Shown piece by piece: positions 1-7,296 of a DNA stretch of 12,974 nucleotides. The DNA comes from Gemmatimonadota bacterium. GTDB lineage: Bacteria > Gemmatimonadota > Gemmatimonadetes > Longimicrobiales > Gaopeijiaceae. The DNA lies in assembly GCA_018678395.1 (NCBI GenBank), contig JAHHMJ010000420.1, forward strand, positions 1 to 12,974, given 5' to 3'. A model generated the notes under the pieces. The model was not told the origin of the DNA. It saw only the letters and a list, made by a program, of their open reading frames with translations, and made no database searches. Within the stretch, counting starts at the first letter, position 1; each line of letters opens with the position of its first letter. The translations under genes and the position numbers were made by a program.

Positions 1-2142
1 GGGGTGTGGAATCGGGGTGTGGCCAGCTTCGACGGCGAGCTCTGGGTCAACGAACTGCGACTCGGACGGGGTGTGACCGATGCGGGTCTCGCGGGAGTCC
101 TCAACGCGTCTCTGGCGGTGGGCGATCTCGTGGAGGCGCGGGTGGCGTACGCCTCGCGCGGCGCGTTCTTCCGACAGCTGCGAGAGGAGGCCTCGTACCA
201 GACCAACGACGTGTTCCGGCTCAGCACGACGGCCCGCCTCGAACGGTTCATGCCCGCGGAGTGGGGGGTGGAGGTGCCTGTCGATTTCACCCTCGATCGA
301 GCCCGCTCCGACCCGACCTTCCTTCAGGGCAGCGACGTCCGTGGCGACCGCCTGCCGGGCCTGCGCGAGGTCGGCTCCGACCAGACCCGCATCGGACTCG
401 GCATCCGCAAGACCACGCCGGCCCCGAATCCCGTGCTCGGCGTTCTGATCAACGGGCTGGAAGCGAATCTCGCGTGGTATCGGACCTCGAACTCCTCGGT
501 GGCGTCTCGGGTGGATGCCGAAGGGGTGGATGCGCGTGTGGGCGTAGATCGAAGGCTGGAGCCTCGGGAGTTCGATCCCATTCCCAGCCTCGTGGAGCCG
601 CTGGTGCGGCTGCTCCTTCCTCGGGGACTCGAGGACGAGATTCTCGACGCCCGCGTGCGGTGGTCTCCAGAACGGGTGAGCCTGGGGACCTCCTATTCGC
701 GGCAGGACGCGGCCATCCGGCGATTCGACCGGATTCTCGAGCGGCCGGAGGACTCGTCTCTCGTGGCCACGGCCGCGCCGCGCGAGGTTCTCGAGACCGT
801 CGCGGAGGTCGGTTTCCGTCCACTGCGCCCCCTGACGGCCGACCTGACCTTCTTGTCGACGCGCGACTTGCTGCCGCCGAGCGAGGTCGTGGCCGATCGG
901 CGCGTCCAGGGACTGCTCGCGCGGGAGCGGGCCGACGTGGCCGGCGTGGACGTCGGCTGGGAGACCCGACGGGCTCTCCGCAGTCGCGTCTCGTTCCGGC
1001 CTCGGATCGTCGGGTGGCTCCGCAACGAGGTGACGTGGTCGAGCCGCTTCGACGGTGAACGGAATGCGACCTTCGTCGAGATCGTGCCGCAGCCGATCGA
1101 CTCGCTCTACCGGCTGCAGCGCAACGCGGTTGGCGAGAAGACGACTTCCGCCCTGGTCTCGCTGGAGCCGGAGGTCATCGCACGAGGGCTCACGGCGGGC
1201 AGGGCGTCCGAGCGGCGCACCGCGTGGGCGCGAGTCATCGAGAGCTTCAGCCCCATCACCCTCACGGCACAGGACGGCATCTTCTCACGGTTCGATCGCG
1301 ACGCCGTCGACCCCGGTGTCGACTACCAGCTCGGTTGGACCGGTCGCGGCGGATACCGGGTGCTGGCGGGCGATACGGCGGCCACCCTGGTCGATCGAAC
1401 CTCGCGCCAGCTGTCGTGGGGCCTCGCGGTCGGTCCCCTCGATGTGGATGCATCGTGGGGCGACGCGGAAACGGCGACGCTCGACGCGCGTGCGGACCGG
1501 ACGATCCGGACGCGCACGTGGCCGGACGTCCGCCTGCGGTGGGAGGTCGCCGCCGCACCCAGCGGGTCGGATCGGCGTCTCCAGGGACTGACGCTCACGT
1601 CGGGGATCAGAGAGGAAGAGCGTGACCTTACGTACGGTGGCACCGGACAGCGTCGTCGCCTGGATGAGCGGGCCGTGCCCTGGGACGTGTCGGCGCGTTG
1701 GAGGGGCGGTCTGACCACCGCGTACCGCGGAACCGTGGAGCGCGGCGTCGGCGAGGACCCCACGGGGGACACGGAGCGGGACCGCCTCCAGCATCGCGTG
1801 TCGATCGCGTCGTCCTTTCTTCCGCCCTTCGGCCTCGGCCGTCGACCGGACGGCACCGTCGCGCCGGTACGACTGTCGGTCCTGGTCGGCTACGTCTCGG
1901 AGCGCGAGTGTCGCGTGCCCCGCAACCGCACCGACTGCGTCCCCTTCCTGGACCAGTTGAATCGGTCGCTCTCGTTCACCATGGACACGCGGGTCTCGGG
2001 GTTCGAGGTGGGGGTGCAGGGCAGCTACTTCGATCGGCAGTCGTTCGTGGGACAGCGCCGTGGTTCGACGCAGTTCCAGCTGTCCGTGTTCGGTCAGTTC
2101 CTCATCGAGGCTGGCCGCGTCGGGACCCTGCCCGGGGCCTGA
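1..2142 (+). CDS. sprA: SprA/Sov-like outer-membrane protein, C-terminal part (5' end outside window)
   Basis: The frame is open at the left edge and ends with TGA at 2140-2142, so this is the last 713 residues of a longer protein; the GTG at 4 is not a credible start. Residues 12-21 read GELWVNELRL, closely matching the GEIWVNELRL-type motif of Bacteroidota SprA. It is followed, as in SprA, by a segment on alternating polar/apolar strands and a region of the type 'LERFMPAEWGVEVPV' (about 82-96). The remainder is strand-rich with many Arg and aromatic residues and ends in an amphipathic strand (FQLSVFGQF), typical of an outer-membrane beta barrel. Cys637 and Cys646, the only cysteines I see, could form a disulfide in an exposed loop. 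SprA is the very large barrel through which type IX secretion cargo crosses the outer membrane. The family call is confident; a working type IX system is inference, as no other component is visible. Confidence 0.82.
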   Translation, partial: GVWNRGVASFDGELWVNELRLGRGVTDAGLAGVLNASLAVGDLVEARVAYASRGAFFRQLREEASYQTNDVFRLSTTARLERFMPAEWGVEVPVDFTLDRARSDPTFLQGSDVRGDRLPGLREVGSDQTRIGLGIRKTTPAPNPVLGVLINGLEANLAWYRTSNSSVASRVDAEGVDARVGVDRRLEPREFDPIPSLVEPLVRLLLPRGLEDEILDARVRWSPERVSLGTSYSRQDAAIRRFDRILERPEDSSLVATAAPREVLETVAEVGFRPLRPLTADLTFLSTRDLLPPSEVVADRRVQGLLARERADVAGVDVGWETRRALRSRVSFRPRIVGWLRNEVTWSSRFDGERNATFVEIVPQPIDSLYRLQRNAVGEKTTSALVSLEPEVIARGLTAGRASERRTAWARVIESFSPITLTAQDGIFSRFDRDAVDPGVDYQLGWTGRGGYRVLAGDTAATLVDRTSRQLSWGLAVGPLDVDASWGDAETATLDARADRTIRTRTWPDVRLRWEVAAAPSGSDRRLQGLTLTSGIREEERDLTYGGTGQRRRLDERAVPWDVSARWRGGLTTAYRGTVERGVGEDPTGDTERDRLQHRVSIASSFLPPFGLGRRPDGTVAPVRLSVLVGYVSERECRVPRNRTDCVPFLDQLNRSLSFTMDTRVSGFEVGVQGSYFDRQSFVGQRRGSTQFQLSVFGQFLIEAGRVGTLPGA

Positions 2143-2189
2143 CCCGAATCGCCTCTGGGGCCGCCCCCCGACTCGATCGACGTTGAGGC

Positions 2190-2858
2190 ATGTCTCCCGG
2201 TGAACGATCGATCGTGCGACGTGCTCTCACGGTCGTGCTGGCCGCGGCGGGCGTCCGTCTGGCTTCGGAGGTCCGCCGTCCGGTAGCCGACCCATTGGCA
2301 CGCATCCCCGACTCGGCCGAGATGCTGGACTCCGCGGCCGGCGAGCTCGCGGTCGAGGACGCGCGTCGCGCGCTCCCCTTGACGGAGGGAGAGCGCCTGG
2401 ATGCCAACCGCGCCCCCGCGGTCGAACTCGACCGCCTTCCGGGGGTCGGGCCGGCCCTGGCTGCGCGCTGGGTCGCGCACCGCGACTCGCACGGTGGGTT
2501 CGCGAATGCGGACGATCTGTCGTCGATCACGGGGGTCGGTCCTGCCACCGTCGAGAGGCTCCGACCCTTGCTTGAGTTTTCCGGGAGCCCGTCGATGCTC
2601 CGCCGACGGGTCCGACTCCTTCGCGTGAACCTGAATTCCGCCGACCCGACGACGCTGATCGGGCTGCCGGGAATCGGGCCGGTGCTCGCCGAACGGATCG
2701 TCGAGCACCGCCGCAGGACACCCTTCCGGTCGATCGACGACCTGTTGGATGTGCCGGGTGTCGGACCCGCGACGCTGCGTCGTTTGCGCGCTCAAGTGAC
2801 GGTTCGACGCTCGGCACGAGGACCTTGGCAAAGGGCGAGGAGACGTGCAAACGTTTAG
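2190..2858 (+). CDS. ComEA-like protein with tandem helix-hairpin-helix DNA-binding modules
   Basis: A 222-residue protein. A short, weakly hydrophobic stretch (about residues 11-25, after a basic N terminus) may be a membrane anchor or poor signal peptide. Two (HhH)2 modules follow: residues about 70-130 with hairpins LPGVGPALA (83-91) and ITGVGPATV (113-121), and about 146-205 with LPGIGPVLA (159-167) and VPGVGPATL (188-196). Each module opens with the ComEA-type phrase 'LDANRA' or 'VNLNSAD'. The tail is very basic (RRSARGPWQRARRRANV). Such modules bind DNA backbone without sequence specificity; ComEA proteins do so at the cell surface or periplasm during natural transformation. The upstream gene ends 47 bases earlier, so they may be cotranscribed, and pilus genes follow. 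GAGG at 2185-2188 is too close to the ATG to be a good ribosome site. Most ComEA proteins carry one module, so the doubling is notable. A cytoplasmic HhH protein is the alternative. Confidence 0.75.
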   Translation: MSPGERSIVRRALTVVLAAAGVRLASEVRRPVADPLARIPDSAEMLDSAAGELAVEDARRALPLTEGERLDANRAPAVELDRLPGVGPALAARWVAHRDSHGGFANADDLSSITGVGPATVERLRPLLEFSGSPSMLRRRVRLLRVNLNSADPTTLIGLPGIGPVLAERIVEHRRRTPFRSIDDLLDVPGVGPATLRRLRAQVTVRRSARGPWQRARRRANV

Positions 2859-2878
2859 AACGACCAAGACGTTCCGAA
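2854..2878 (+). other. Inverted repeat in an AT-richer patch between the ComEA-like gene and pilB
   Basis: GAACG (2858-2862) and CGTTC (2870-2874) pair around a 7-base loop. The stem can be lengthened past one A/C mismatch by TTT (2854-2856) against GAA (2876-2878), using one G-T pair. It begins at the stop codon of the ComEA-like gene and lies in the only clearly AT-richer stretch of this part (about 2845-2895). It could be a weak terminator, an operator or part of the pilB promoter region. TATGAC at 2886-2891 resembles a -10 box, but I see no convincing -35. The rest of the 131-base gap up to pilB shows nothing I can interpret. Confidence 0.25.
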
Positions 2879-2989
2879 AATTCTGTATGACCACTCGAAG
2901 GAATCGGCTCGAGGATCCACCTCGGGCCGTCCGTCTCTGATGCGAGCGCTCGAGGAGTCCCGCGTGCGGACCGCCCTACATCCACGGCC

Positions 2990-4717
2990 ATGTCACCGAT
3001 GACCACGAACGTCGTGCAGGATCGCCTGGGCGATCTCTTCGTCCGCGAGGGGTTGATCTCCGACCCCCAACTGGCGGAAGCACTCCGTGAGGCGCGGAAG
3101 GAAGGGACCCGACTCGGCTTCGCGCTCGTGAAGCTCGGCTTCGCGGCGGAGTCGGACCTCACCGCCATGCTCGCAAAGCAGTACCGCGTCCCGGCGGTGG
3201 ACCTCGAACGGCTCGAGGTCAACCCGAAGGTCCTGCGGTTGGTACCCGACGAGGTCGCGCTGAAGCACCTGGTGATTCCGCTGCGGCGGGTCGGGCGACT
3301 GCTCACCGTGGCGATGGTCAATCCGACCGACCTGGGCGCGATCGACGATCTGAAGTTCATCACCCGGCTCGACATCGAGCCGGTAATCGCGGGCGAGTTC
3401 ACCCTCCGCAAGCACCTCGAGAAATACTACGCCTCCGCCGAAGAGCGGATGTCGGAGATCCTCGAAGACCTCATCGACGAGCAGGATCTCGAATTCGTCG
3501 AAGAGGAGGAAGACGACGTCTCCGTCGCCGCGTTGCAGGCCGAGGTCAACAACGCGCCGGTCGTGAAGTTCATCAACGGGCTTCTCACGGACGCGGTCTT
3601 CAAGGGCGCATCCGACATTCACATCGAGCCCTACGAGCGCGAGGTCCGTGTCCGGTATCGAATCGACGGCGCGCTGCGGGAGGTCATGAAGCCGCCCTTC
3701 AAGATGAAGGCCGCCCTCACCTCCCGGATCAAGATCCTCTCCGACCTCAACATCGCCGAGCGACGCGTCCCCCAGGACGGCCGCATCAAGATGCGCGTCC
3801 GTCGCAAGGTCATCGATTTCCGTGTGTCCACGCTGCCCGTGATCTTCGGCGAGAAGATCGTGCTGCGCATCCTGGACAAGGGAAACCTCACCTTCGACCT
3901 CGCGAAGTTCGGGTTCGAGCCGAAGGCCGAGAAGGACTTCTTCCACGCCATCGGACAGCCCTACGGAATGGTGCTGGTGACCGGGCCCACGGGCTCCGGT
4001 AAGACCACGACGCTCTACTCGGCCCTGTCACGGATCAACACCGAAGGCGTCAACATCATGACGGCCGAGGATCCGGTGGAGTACAACCTCCACGGCATCA
4101 ACCAGGTGCTCGTCCGCAGCGGGATCGGCATGACGTTCGCCGCCGCTCTCAGGGCGTTCCTGCGGCAGGACCCGAACATCATCATGGTCGGTGAGATCCG
4201 GGACATGGAGACCGGCGGTATCGCCATCAAGGCGGCGCTGACGGGGCACCTCGTGCTCTCGACGCTGCACACGAACGACTGCCCGAGCACGATCACACGC
4301 TTGATCGACATGGGACTGGAGCCGTTCAACGTGGCCTCCGCCCTCAACCTTCTCACCGCGCAGCGCCTCGTCCGCCGCGTGTGCGAGCACTGCAAGGTCG
4401 AGGTGCACTACGAGGAGGAGTACTTCCGCGCGGCGCGCCTGCCGCTGGATTGGGCGCAGAACGTGTCCTTCGTTCGCGGCGAAGGCTGCGACAAGTGCGA
4501 CGGCAGCGGCTACAAGGGCCGGCAGGGCCTGTACGAGGTCATGGCCATGTCCACCGATCTGCGCAAGGCGATCATGGATGAGAGGGGCACCGACGAGCTG
4601 CGGGAGATCGCCCTCGACGAGGGCATGCTCACGCTGCGGATGGATGGACTGAAGAAGGTGGAGCGAGGGATCACGACGCTGGAAGAGGTCATCAAGGAGA
4701 CCTCGGCCCAAACCTGA
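2990..4717 (+). CDS. pilB: Type IV pilus extension ATPase PilB (GspE family)
   Basis: A 575-residue hexameric secretion ATPase that powers pilin polymerisation at the cytoplasmic face of the inner membrane. The N terminus (about 12-145) is an MshEN-type domain: it has two RLG-starting repeats, RLGDLFVREGLIS and RLGFALVKLGF, the pattern through which MshE-like ATPases bind c-di-GMP. The ATPase core has Walker A GPTGSGKT (332-339, Lys338), the Walker B-region GEIRD (401-405) and a His-box STLHTND. The four-cysteine zinc site typical of PilB/GspE is complete: Cys465/Cys468 and Cys500/Cys503. Length is normal for the family. ATG 2990 is the earliest in-frame start nearby; ATG 2999 would remove only three residues, and neither has a clear ribosome site. 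The zinc site and the neighbouring pilT/pilC favour PilB over a type II secretion GspE. Confidence 0.95.
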   Translation: MSPMTTNVVQDRLGDLFVREGLISDPQLAEALREARKEGTRLGFALVKLGFAAESDLTAMLAKQYRVPAVDLERLEVNPKVLRLVPDEVALKHLVIPLRRVGRLLTVAMVNPTDLGAIDDLKFITRLDIEPVIAGEFTLRKHLEKYYASAEERMSEILEDLIDEQDLEFVEEEEDDVSVAALQAEVNNAPVVKFINGLLTDAVFKGASDIHIEPYEREVRVRYRIDGALREVMKPPFKMKAALTSRIKILSDLNIAERRVPQDGRIKMRVRRKVIDFRVSTLPVIFGEKIVLRILDKGNLTFDLAKFGFEPKAEKDFFHAIGQPYGMVLVTGPTGSGKTTTLYSALSRINTEGVNIMTAEDPVEYNLHGINQVLVRSGIGMTFAAALRAFLRQDPNIIMVGEIRDMETGGIAIKAALTGHLVLSTLHTNDCPSTITRLIDMGLEPFNVASALNLLTAQRLVRRVCEHCKVEVHYEEEYFRAARLPLDWAQNVSFVRGEGCDKCDGSGYKGRQGLYEVMAMSTDLRKAIMDERGTDELREIALDEGMLTLRMDGLKKVERGITTLEEVIKETSAQT

Positions 4718-4733
4718 CGAGGCAGAGCGACGA

Positions 4734-5903
4734 ATGATGAACAACCCCAGCACCGGGGCACCGCCCCGGCAGGCCCCGACGCCGGGCGCCGACCCGGCAG
4801 CCCCCGGTGGCCCGGCGGGCGCGCCGGAGCTGAGCCTCCGCCTCCTGCTTCACGAGATGATCCAGAAGCGGGCGTCGGATCTCCACGTCACGGTGGGTGA
4901 GCGCCCCAAGATCCGAGTGGATGGGGCGCTGGTGAATAGCCAGCACCCGGCCAAGCTGGCGCCGAAGGACACCCTCGCGCTCGCCTACTCGATTCTCACC
5001 GAGAACCAGAAGAAGCGCTTCGAGACCGACGACGAGCTCGACTTCTCGTTCGGGGTGCAGAACCTCTCGCGCTTCCGGGGCAACGTCTACAAGCAGCGCG
5101 GCTGCGTCGCGATGGCGATCCGCCAGATTCCCTACGAGATCCACTCCGTGGACAAGTTGGGCCTCCCGGCGATCGTCAGCCGGCTGGCGGAGAAACCGCG
5201 TGGCCTCGTGCTCGTAACCGGCCCCACGGGGTCGGGCAAGTCGACGACGCTGGCGGCGATGCTGGACAAGATCAACCGTGAGCGCCAGGCGCACATCATC
5301 ACGATCGAGGACCCGATCGAGTTCATCCACCGGCACCAGAGTTCGGTGGTGAATCAGCGTGAGGTCGGCGCCGACACGAACTCGTTCTCGGCGGCTCTCA
5401 AGTACGCGCTCCGGCAGGATCCCGACGTGATTCTGATCGGTGAGATGCGGGATCTCGAGACGATCGCCGCCGCGCTCACGATCGCCGAGACCGGACACCT
5501 CGTCCTCGCGACGCTGCACACCAACTCGGCGGCCGAATCGGTGAACCGGATCATCGACGCCTTCCCGTCGCACCAGCAGGCTCAGGTGCGCGCCCAGCTG
5601 GCCTTCGTGCTGGAGGGGGTCGTGACCCAGACGCTCCTGCCGCGTGCTCGCGGGAAGGGGCGCGTCGCCGCCGCCGAGATCATGATCTGCACGCAGGCGA
5701 TCCGGGCCGTGATCCGGGACGAGAAGATCCACCAGATCTACTCACTGATGCAGGCCGGGAAGAAGCACGGCATGCAGACCATGAACGACGCCCTCCAGCT
5801 GCTCTACATGAAGGGCGACGTCACGCTGGAAGAAGCCCTCAAGCGCTCGCCCGATCCGCAGGAACTGCTGCGGGCGGTCGGCGAACCCGATCCGCAGGGC
5901 TAG
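4734..5903 (+). CDS. pilT: Type IV pilus retraction ATPase PilT
   Basis: A 389-residue twitching-motility ATPase that depolymerises the pilus. Core landmarks: a 'RASDLHVTVGERPKIRVDG' N-terminal PAS-like segment, Walker A GPTGSGKST (163-171, Lys169), the His-box ATLHTNS, GEMRD (236-240), and the PilT-specific AIRxxIR motif (AIRAVIRDE, from 322), followed by GMQTMNDAL. The AIR motif is what distinguishes retraction ATPases from PilB, and no four-cysteine zinc site is present. It is longer than the usual roughly 345 residues, mainly because about 30 N-terminal residues are a Pro/Ala/Gly-rich linker; a short C-terminal tail adds a few more. The gap to pilB is 16 bases and GAGG at 4719-4722 lies 11 bases before ATG 4734. 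A second ATG at 4737 is equally possible. Retraction drives twitching and, in competent bacteria, DNA uptake. Confidence 0.95.
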   Translation: MMNNPSTGAPPRQAPTPGADPAAPGGPAGAPELSLRLLLHEMIQKRASDLHVTVGERPKIRVDGALVNSQHPAKLAPKDTLALAYSILTENQKKRFETDDELDFSFGVQNLSRFRGNVYKQRGCVAMAIRQIPYEIHSVDKLGLPAIVSRLAEKPRGLVLVTGPTGSGKSTTLAAMLDKINRERQAHIITIEDPIEFIHRHQSSVVNQREVGADTNSFSAALKYALRQDPDVILIGEMRDLETIAAALTIAETGHLVLATLHTNSAAESVNRIIDAFPSHQQAQVRAQLAFVLEGVVTQTLLPRARGKGRVAAAEIMICTQAIRAVIRDEKIHQIYSLMQAGKKHGMQTMNDALQLLYMKGDVTLEEALKRSPDPQELLRAVGEPDPQG

Positions 5904-5915
5904 CCGCCCCGCTCC

Positions 5916-5921
5916 GGAGGT
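5916..5921 (+). promoter_or_regulatory. Strong ribosome binding site of pilC
   Basis: GGAGGT, a full match to the anti-Shine-Dalgarno core, ends 8 bases before ATG 5930. It is the clearest ribosome site in the window and fixes the pilC start. It lies in the 26-base gap after pilT. Confidence 0.8.
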
Positions 5922-5929
5922 AACGAAGA

Positions 5930-7135
5930 ATGCCGGTCTTCGCCTACAGTGCGCGCCCTGCCCAGGGCAGCGGCGCGATCCAGCAGGGTGAGGTGGACCT
6001 CTCCACGAAGGACGAGGTCCTGGCCTACCTGCACAAGCAGAAGCTGATCCCGGTGTCGGTTCGGGAGAAGCCGAAAGACATCACCCTCAAGTTCGGGACC
6101 GGCGTCAAGACGCGTGACATCGTCATCTTCACGCGTCAGTTCGCGACGATGATCAACTCCGGCCTGCCCCTGGTTCAGGCGCTGGACATCCTCGCCGAGC
6201 AGACCGAGAACGACTCGTTGCGCAAGGTGATCCAGGACGTTCTCTACGACGTCGAGTCGGGCCACACCCTCGCCGACGCCATGGGCAAGCACCCCAAGGT
6301 GTTCACGGAGCTGTTCGTGAACATGGTCGCGGCGGGTGAGGCGGGTGGTATCCTCGACACGATCCTCCTGCGGCTCGCCACGTTCCTCGAGAAGAACGAC
6401 GCGCTCATCAGGAAGATCAAGGGCGCGATGATCTACCCGGCGGTGATCTTCTTCGTCGCGACCTCGGCCGTGGCGATCCTGCTGATCTTCGTGATCCCGA
6501 CCTTCCAGCAGATGTTTGCGGCCGCTGGTGTCGCGCTTCCGCTCCCCACGCGTCTGGTGATCGGCGCTTCGACGCTCCTCCAGGGATATTGGTGGGCGAT
6601 CCTCGCCGGCCTGACCGGTACGTTCGTCGCGATTCGTCAGACCTACCAGACCGACGCAGGGCAACTCGGAATCGATCGATTGCTCCTCAACGTCCCGATC
6701 CTCGGAGATCTGCTGCGCAAGGCCGCCGTGGCACGCTTCACCCGGACGCTCGGTACCCTCGTCAGCTCGGGTGTGAGCATCCTCGAGGGACTGGAGATCA
6801 CGGCGAAGACGGCGGGGAACCGTGTCATCCACGACGCGGTCATGAGCTCCCGTACCAGCATCGCCGGTGGTGAGACCATCGCCGGCCCGCTCAAGGCATC
6901 CGGGGTGTTCCCGCCGATGGTGGTGCAGATGATCAACGTGGGTGAGCAGACCGGGGGACTCGACGAGATGCTGACCAAGATCGCGGACTTCTACGACGAA
7001 GAGGTCGACGCGGCGGTGGAAGCTCTGCTCTCGGCCATGGAGCCCATCATGATCGTGGTCCTCGGGGTCGTGGTCGGTGGTATGATCGTCGCGATGTACC
7101 TGCCCATCTTCGACATGATCAACGCGGTCGGCTGA
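5930..7135 (+). CDS. pilC: Type IV pilus inner-membrane platform protein PilC (GspF family)
   Basis: A 401-residue polytopic protein that forms the inner-membrane base on which PilB and PilT act. After a short N-terminal region (MPVFAYSARP, as in most PilC/GspF proteins) there are two homologous GspF domains. The first is at about 64-190, beginning FTRQFATMINSGLPLVQAL; the second is at about 267-392, beginning ARFTRTLGTLVSSGVSILEG. Hydrophobic segments are visible at about 168-190, 208-236 and 372-394, the usual three-segment topology. The conserved GEAGG (136-140) and GEQTGGL (338-344) phrases are intact in the two domains. Length is typical. Together with pilB and pilT it forms the common pilB-pilT-pilC order; pilin, PilMNOPQ and prepilin peptidase genes are not in the window and must lie elsewhere. 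Confidence 0.95.
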   Translation: MPVFAYSARPAQGSGAIQQGEVDLSTKDEVLAYLHKQKLIPVSVREKPKDITLKFGTGVKTRDIVIFTRQFATMINSGLPLVQALDILAEQTENDSLRKVIQDVLYDVESGHTLADAMGKHPKVFTELFVNMVAAGEAGGILDTILLRLATFLEKNDALIRKIKGAMIYPAVIFFVATSAVAILLIFVIPTFQQMFAAAGVALPLPTRLVIGASTLLQGYWWAILAGLTGTFVAIRQTYQTDAGQLGIDRLLLNVPILGDLLRKAAVARFTRTLGTLVSSGVSILEGLEITAKTAGNRVIHDAVMSSRTSIAGGETIAGPLKASGVFPPMVVQMINVGEQTGGLDEMLTKIADFYDEEVDAAVEALLSAMEPIMIVVLGVVVGGMIVAMYLPIFDMINAVG

Positions 7136-7139
7136 TCGG

Positions 7140-7170
7140 GTCGACGCGCCCGCCGTAACGGCCGCGCGAC
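7140..7170 (+). terminator. First GC-rich hairpin after pilC
   Basis: Beginning five bases after the pilC stop, GTCG-a-CGCG (7140-7148) can pair with CGCGCGAC (7163-7170), and GCCG-taa-CGGC (7152-7162) forms the tip. The two stems are separated by an unpaired CCC on the left side. There is no T-run. Position and pairing suggest part of an operon end, although GC-rich DNA makes hairpins common. Confidence 0.4.
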
Positions 7171-7186
7171 TGGAGACGACCAGGGC

Positions 7187-7219
7187 GGCGGCGCGGTACC
7201 CGATGGGTGCCGCGCCGTC
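7187..7219 (+). terminator. Second, stronger GC-rich hairpin downstream of pilC
   Basis: CGGCGCGGTACCC (7189-7201) pairs with GGGTGCCGCGCCG (7205-7217) over 13 positions with a single G-T pair and a three-base loop (GAT). Two further pairs extend it to 7187-7219. It is the most stable simple hairpin I found between genes. No T-run follows, so termination would rely on the stem, or the element may protect the 3' end of the pil message. It also argues against translation starting at the GTG at 7207, which lies inside the right arm. Confidence 0.5.
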
Positions 7220-7296
7220 CGGCATTCGGGCTGGGATGGAATCAACGCGATCCTCCTCGGGTACAGGACGCCTTGCGTTCCTCCCGTCCGCGAGCC

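Noticed and set aside
4692..5732. Minus-strand open frame opposite pilT
   Set aside because: A shadow of a highly conserved ATPase gene; the product has no family features.
7207..7296. GTG at 7207 as start of the membrane protein
   Set aside because: It lies in the arm of a strong hairpin, has no ribosome site, and the extra 30 residues look like untranslated GC-rich sequence; ATG 7297 is better.
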